Below, piece by piece: positions 36,945-39,926 of a stretch of 39,926 nt of DNA. A model generated the notes under the pieces. It saw nothing but the letters and a program-made list of their open reading frames with translations, did no database searches and was not told the origin of the DNA. Numbering within the stretch: the stretch's first letter is position 1; each line of letters starts with the position of its first letter. Origin of the DNA: Betaproteobacteria bacterium (GTDB taxonomy: Bacteria; Pseudomonadota; Gammaproteobacteria; Burkholderiales; Burkholderiaceae_F); NCBI GenBank assembly GCA_005882215.1, contig VBCK01000136.1, forward strand, positions 1 to 39,926, given 5' to 3'. The position numbers were made by a program, and so were the translations under genes.

Positions 36945-37937
36945 ATGAGACTTGCGACCTTGTTTTTAGCGGCGGCAGCACTGTGGAGCGTTTCGTTCGC
37001 GGGGCGCGCTCAGGTGTGCTCGAGCATCAATAACGAAGTCGTCTCAGTCGATGTCCGGAACGATGAATGGACGGCCGCCAAGATCAAAGCCAATCCGGGG
37101 GACCTGATCATTGTTCGGGCCAGCGGCCTGGTGAAAATCGCGCACACGCTGCTCGGCGAGGTTGGCCCCAGAGGGGCGCCGAACGGCTCCGGCCGACTGG
37201 ACATGAAAATCGGGGCGAAAACAGTCGTCCTCGCGGTCACCGCCGAAGAGATTGTCGCGAAGAATGTGGAGGCGCGCGGCGGCGCCGCGGCTCTGGCGGC
37301 CCTTCAAAGTCTGCGGCGGTCGGGGCGCCTGGTGCTGCCTGGGCGTTCCATGCTGATCACGGTTTCGGATCTGCGTGAGCGGCCAGGCCGCGTCCGCGAA
37401 GAGGTGACCTTCCAGGGCTTGACCCAGATCCGTGCCTTCGACGGATCGAAAGCCTGGCAGGTCGAGCCGTTTCAGGGGCGCAAAGACCCCGCGATGATGA
37501 CCGACGACGACGCAAAGCCCATGCGCCTGAGCGCCGACCTGGACGGCGCGTGGGTCGACGCGAAGGCCAAGGGTCATACGCTCGAGTATCTGGGAACCGA
37601 AGAAGTCGATGGCACCGTCGCGCACAAGCTGCGGGTGCGCCTGAAGTGGGGGGACCAAGTGACCGTGTGGATCGACCCGGACACCTGGATGATCATGCGC
37701 GAGTTGCGCAAGACCGTAGTGCGTGGCGCGGAGAAGGAGACCGAGACGGACTACGGCGATTACGAGAAGGTGGGTGGCGTCTATGTCCCTATGAGCGAGG
37801 AAAGTGGCCCGCGCAACTCGCCCTCGTCATCGAAGACGAAGGCTGTCTGGGACGAGGCCGAGGCCAACGTTCCCGTCGCAGCCGAGGTCTTCGCCTTTCC
37901 GGACAAGGCGGCGGCTCCGGCAGGAGCGGCCCGATGA
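36945..37937 (+). CDS. Secreted two-part protein: short beta domain plus LolA-like domain
   Basis: A 330-residue exported protein with signal peptide residues 1-22. The first mature part (about 23-92) holds VRNDEWTAAKIKANPGDLII and VGPRGAPNGSGRLDMKIG, reminiscent of the start of PA-IL/LecA-like beta-sandwich domains but shorter than a complete one. From about residue 98 the sequence turns into an outer-membrane-lipoprotein-sorting (LolA-like) domain: AEEIVAKNVEARGGAAALAA, LRRSGRLVLPGRS and TVWIDPDTWMIMRELR. The latter family includes many non-LolA secreted proteins of unknown role. The ATG at 36945 follows GGGGAGCGAG. Its TGA overlaps the next ATG (ATGA), so it forms a unit with the downstream beta-propeller gene. 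Confidence 0.75.
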   Translation: MRLATLFLAAAALWSVSFAGRAQVCSSINNEVVSVDVRNDEWTAAKIKANPGDLIIVRASGLVKIAHTLLGEVGPRGAPNGSGRLDMKIGAKTVVLAVTAEEIVAKNVEARGGAAALAALQSLRRSGRLVLPGRSMLITVSDLRERPGRVREEVTFQGLTQIRAFDGSKAWQVEPFQGRKDPAMMTDDDAKPMRLSADLDGAWVDAKAKGHTLEYLGTEEVDGTVAHKLRVRLKWGDQVTVWIDPDTWMIMRELRKTVVRGAEKETETDYGDYEKVGGVYVPMSEESGPRNSPSSSKTKAVWDEAEANVPVAAEVFAFPDKAAAPAGAAR

Positions 37938-39926
37938 AGGCCGCCGTCGGGCTCCTGGGTGCGTGTGTGCTCAGCGTTGCTGCGGCCTCGCCCGCGCTGG
38001 ACTCGGCGACCGTCTCGGGCATCGGCGCGCGAAACATCGGCTCGGCCGCGATGAGCGGTCGCATCGCTGCGGTTGCGGGGCGGGTCGAGGCGGACGGCAA
38101 GGTCACGTTGTTCGTCGGCGCCGCCTCGGGCGGCGTCTGGAAGTCGGTCGACGGCGGCACCACGTTCAAGTCCGTCTTCGACAAGCAGGGCGTCCAGTCG
38201 ATTGGCGCGGTCGCGTTCGACCCCTCGGACCCGAAGGTCGTCTGGGTCGGCACCGGCGAGAGCTGGACGCGCAACTCGGTCTCGGTCGGGAACGGCATCT
38301 GGCGCTCGGGCGACGGCGGCGAGACTTGGGCGCACATGGGGCTGCCGGAATCGGAGCGTGTGAATCGGATCGTCGTACATCCTTCGAGGAGCGACGTCGT
38401 GTACGCGTGCGTCCCCGGCAAGCTATGGTCCGACTCGCCGGACCGGGGTCTATACAAGACGGTCGATGGCGGCCACAACTGGACTCTGGTGCTGCCGGGT
38501 CCGAACCTTTCCACGGGGTGTTCCGGTCTGGCGATGGACCCGCGCAATCCGGACCGACTGTTCGCGGGCCTGTGGGACTTCCGGCGCAAGGGTTGGACGT
38601 TCCGCTCGGGCAGCGACGGCCCGAATGGTGTCTCGGGCTCGGGCCTGTACCTCACCGAGGACGGTGGTGCGACCTGGAAGCGGCTCGACGAGAAAACCGC
38701 ACCGGGTCTGCCGCCGGGCCCGTGGGGCCGGCTCGACGTGGCGATCGCGCCGTCGAACCCGGAGCGCGTGTACGCGGTGATCGAGAACGTCAAGTCGGCG
38801 CTATACCGCTCCGACGATGGCGGAAAAACCTGGACGCGCAAGGACGACAGTCAGCGGATGGTCTGGCGGCCGTTCTATTTTTCCCGGCTGGTGGTCGACC
38901 CGACGAACCCGGACCGCGTCTACAAGCCGGACTACACGCTGATCGCGTCGGAAGATGGAGGGGGAAGCTTCAGCGAGGTCGGCGGCGGCACGCACGGCGA
39001 CCACCACGACCTCTGGATCAACCCGAAGAATCCGAAACACGTGGTGACCGCGGACGATGGCGGCCTGTGGATCTCGTACGACGGCGCCAACCGTTGGTGG
39101 AAATGCAACAACCTGCCGGTCTCGCAGTTCTACCATGCGTCGGTGGACGACAGGGACCCGTACCAGGTCTACGGTGGCCTGCAGGACAACAGCTCGTGGG
39201 TCGGTGACTCCGAGTATCCGGACGGGATCACCAACAGCCGCTGGGAGAACCTGTATGGAGGCGACGGCTTCTGGGTGTTCACGGATCAATCCGATCCGAA
39301 CTTCGTATACGCGGAAGCGCAGGGCGGCTTTATCGGCCGCATCGACCGGCACACGCTCACCGCGCGCGACATTCAGCCGAAAGCGGGGTACCGGGAGAAG
39401 CTGCGCTGGAACTGGAACACGCCGATCCACGTTTCCCGCCTCGAAAAGGGCAAGGTCTACGTCGGGGCTCAATTCCTTTTCGTGACGAAGGACGCAGGGC
39501 AGTCGTGGCAGCGGATCTCGCCGGACCTCACGACGAATGACCCGCAGAAGCAGAAGCAGGAGCAGTCGGGCGGCATCACGGTCGACAACTCGGCCGCGGA
39601 GATGCACACGACGATCTACTCGATCTCGGAGAGCCCGCGCGACGCGAAGACGATCTGGGTCGGGACCGACGACGGCAACCTTCAGCTCACGCGCGACGGC
39701 GGAACGACGTGGGCCAATCTGGCAGGCAACGTCCCCGGGTTGCCGCCCGCCAGCTGGGTCTCGTGGGTCGAGGCCGGGCCGCATGCGGATGCAAGCGCGT
39801 ACGCCGCATTCGACCGGCATACGTTCGGCGACATGACCCCATGGGTCTACGTGACGCAAGACTTCGGAAAGACCTGGACGCGCATCGTGGATGCGGCGTC
39901 GGGCGTCCGCGGATATGCCCACGTGA
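37934..39926 (+). CDS. Asp-box (BNR/VPS10-like) beta-propeller protein, incomplete
   Basis: The N-terminal 664 residues of a secreted beta-propeller; the frame runs off the right edge. A signal peptide (MKAAVGLLGACVLSVAAASP) is followed by a chain of Asp-box repeats S/T-x-D-x-G-x-[TS]-[WF], for example KSVDGGTTFKSV, RSGDGGETWAHM, KTVDGGHNWTLV, LTEDGGATWKRL, RSDDGGKTWTRK and VTQDFGKTWTRI, at least eight in all. The segment GARNIGSAAMSGRIAAVAGR near the start is typical of the large WD40/YVTN/BNR-like proteins (often above 1000 residues, sometimes called glycosyl hydrolases or VPS10-domain proteins) of soil bacteria. No sialidase catalytic set is visible, so enzymatic activity is doubtful. It is coupled to the previous gene by ATGA overlap. 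Confidence 0.85.
   Translation, partial: MKAAVGLLGACVLSVAAASPALDSATVSGIGARNIGSAAMSGRIAAVAGRVEADGKVTLFVGAASGGVWKSVDGGTTFKSVFDKQGVQSIGAVAFDPSDPKVVWVGTGESWTRNSVSVGNGIWRSGDGGETWAHMGLPESERVNRIVVHPSRSDVVYACVPGKLWSDSPDRGLYKTVDGGHNWTLVLPGPNLSTGCSGLAMDPRNPDRLFAGLWDFRRKGWTFRSGSDGPNGVSGSGLYLTEDGGATWKRLDEKTAPGLPPGPWGRLDVAIAPSNPERVYAVIENVKSALYRSDDGGKTWTRKDDSQRMVWRPFYFSRLVVDPTNPDRVYKPDYTLIASEDGGGSFSEVGGGTHGDHHDLWINPKNPKHVVTADDGGLWISYDGANRWWKCNNLPVSQFYHASVDDRDPYQVYGGLQDNSSWVGDSEYPDGITNSRWENLYGGDGFWVFTDQSDPNFVYAEAQGGFIGRIDRHTLTARDIQPKAGYREKLRWNWNTPIHVSRLEKGKVYVGAQFLFVTKDAGQSWQRISPDLTTNDPQKQKQEQSGGITVDNSAAEMHTTIYSISESPRDAKTIWVGTDDGNLQLTRDGGTTWANLAGNVPGLPPASWVSWVEAGPHADASAYAAFDRHTFGDMTPWVYVTQDFGKTWTRIVDAASGVRGYAHV

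Overview
The window is a GC-rich proteobacterial chromosome segment (roughly two thirds G+C by eye), densely packed, with many stop/start overlaps. The gene families point to a facultatively chemolithoautotrophic, sulfur-oxidising bacterium, probably a betaproteobacterium. They include red-type form I RubisCO with CbbX, a Sox thiosulfate-oxidation cluster, and a tungsten aldehyde oxidoreductase of the Aromatoleum type. The taxonomic placement is inference. I see no rRNA, tRNA, CRISPR, prophage or insertion sequence.

Layout. (1) 1-6135: an MFS transporter running off the left edge with its MarR regulator, divergent from a cupin gene followed by a DUF255/thioredoxin-fold protein. A perfect 16-bp palindrome lies between the divergent genes. 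Next, on the minus strand, come an LldD-type L-lactate dehydrogenase and a translationally coupled YVTN beta-propeller protein. (2) 6251-11191: a large DUF748/AsmA-like envelope protein, an EpsC/CysE-type serine acetyltransferase, and a secreted HbpS/GlcG-like protein. (3) 11256-19326: a tungsten-enzyme island. It holds moeA, the tungstate ABC transporter tupABC, a one-domain ModE-like regulator with a ModE-box-like dyad upstream of tupA, then aorA (four [4Fe-4S]), aorB (tungstopterin aldehyde oxidoreductase), aorC (FAD/NAD reductase) and a MoaD-like protein. Uptake, cofactor synthesis, regulation and enzyme are all in one place. (4) 19390-26026: a short unexplained ORF, a YceI protein, a small secreted protein, a TonB-dependent receptor, a secreted M3 oligopeptidase, and an unrecognised secreted HEXXH zinc-metalloprotease candidate. 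The last two genes converge on a 39-bp-arm inverted repeat that contains both stop codons. (5) 26027-26478: a non-coding stretch of lower GC with a terminator-like hairpin. (6) 26479-32823: a TIGR01244/Blh-like rhodanese-fold protein, then cbbR divergent from cbbL-cbbS-cbbX-fbp-cbbP. (7) 32918-36898: soxYZAXB without soxCD. (8) 36945-39926: a secreted LolA-like protein with an extra N-terminal domain, coupled to an Asp-box/BNR beta-propeller protein that runs off the right edge.

How it works together: Sox oxidation of thiosulfate to SoxYZ-bound sulfane can feed electrons to respiration and reverse electron flow. The cbb operon uses the resulting ATP and NADH to fix CO2. The tungsten AOR module adds low-potential aldehyde/acid chemistry coupled to NAD through AorC. 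Function assignments rest on motifs and order read from the sequence; no database search was possible.
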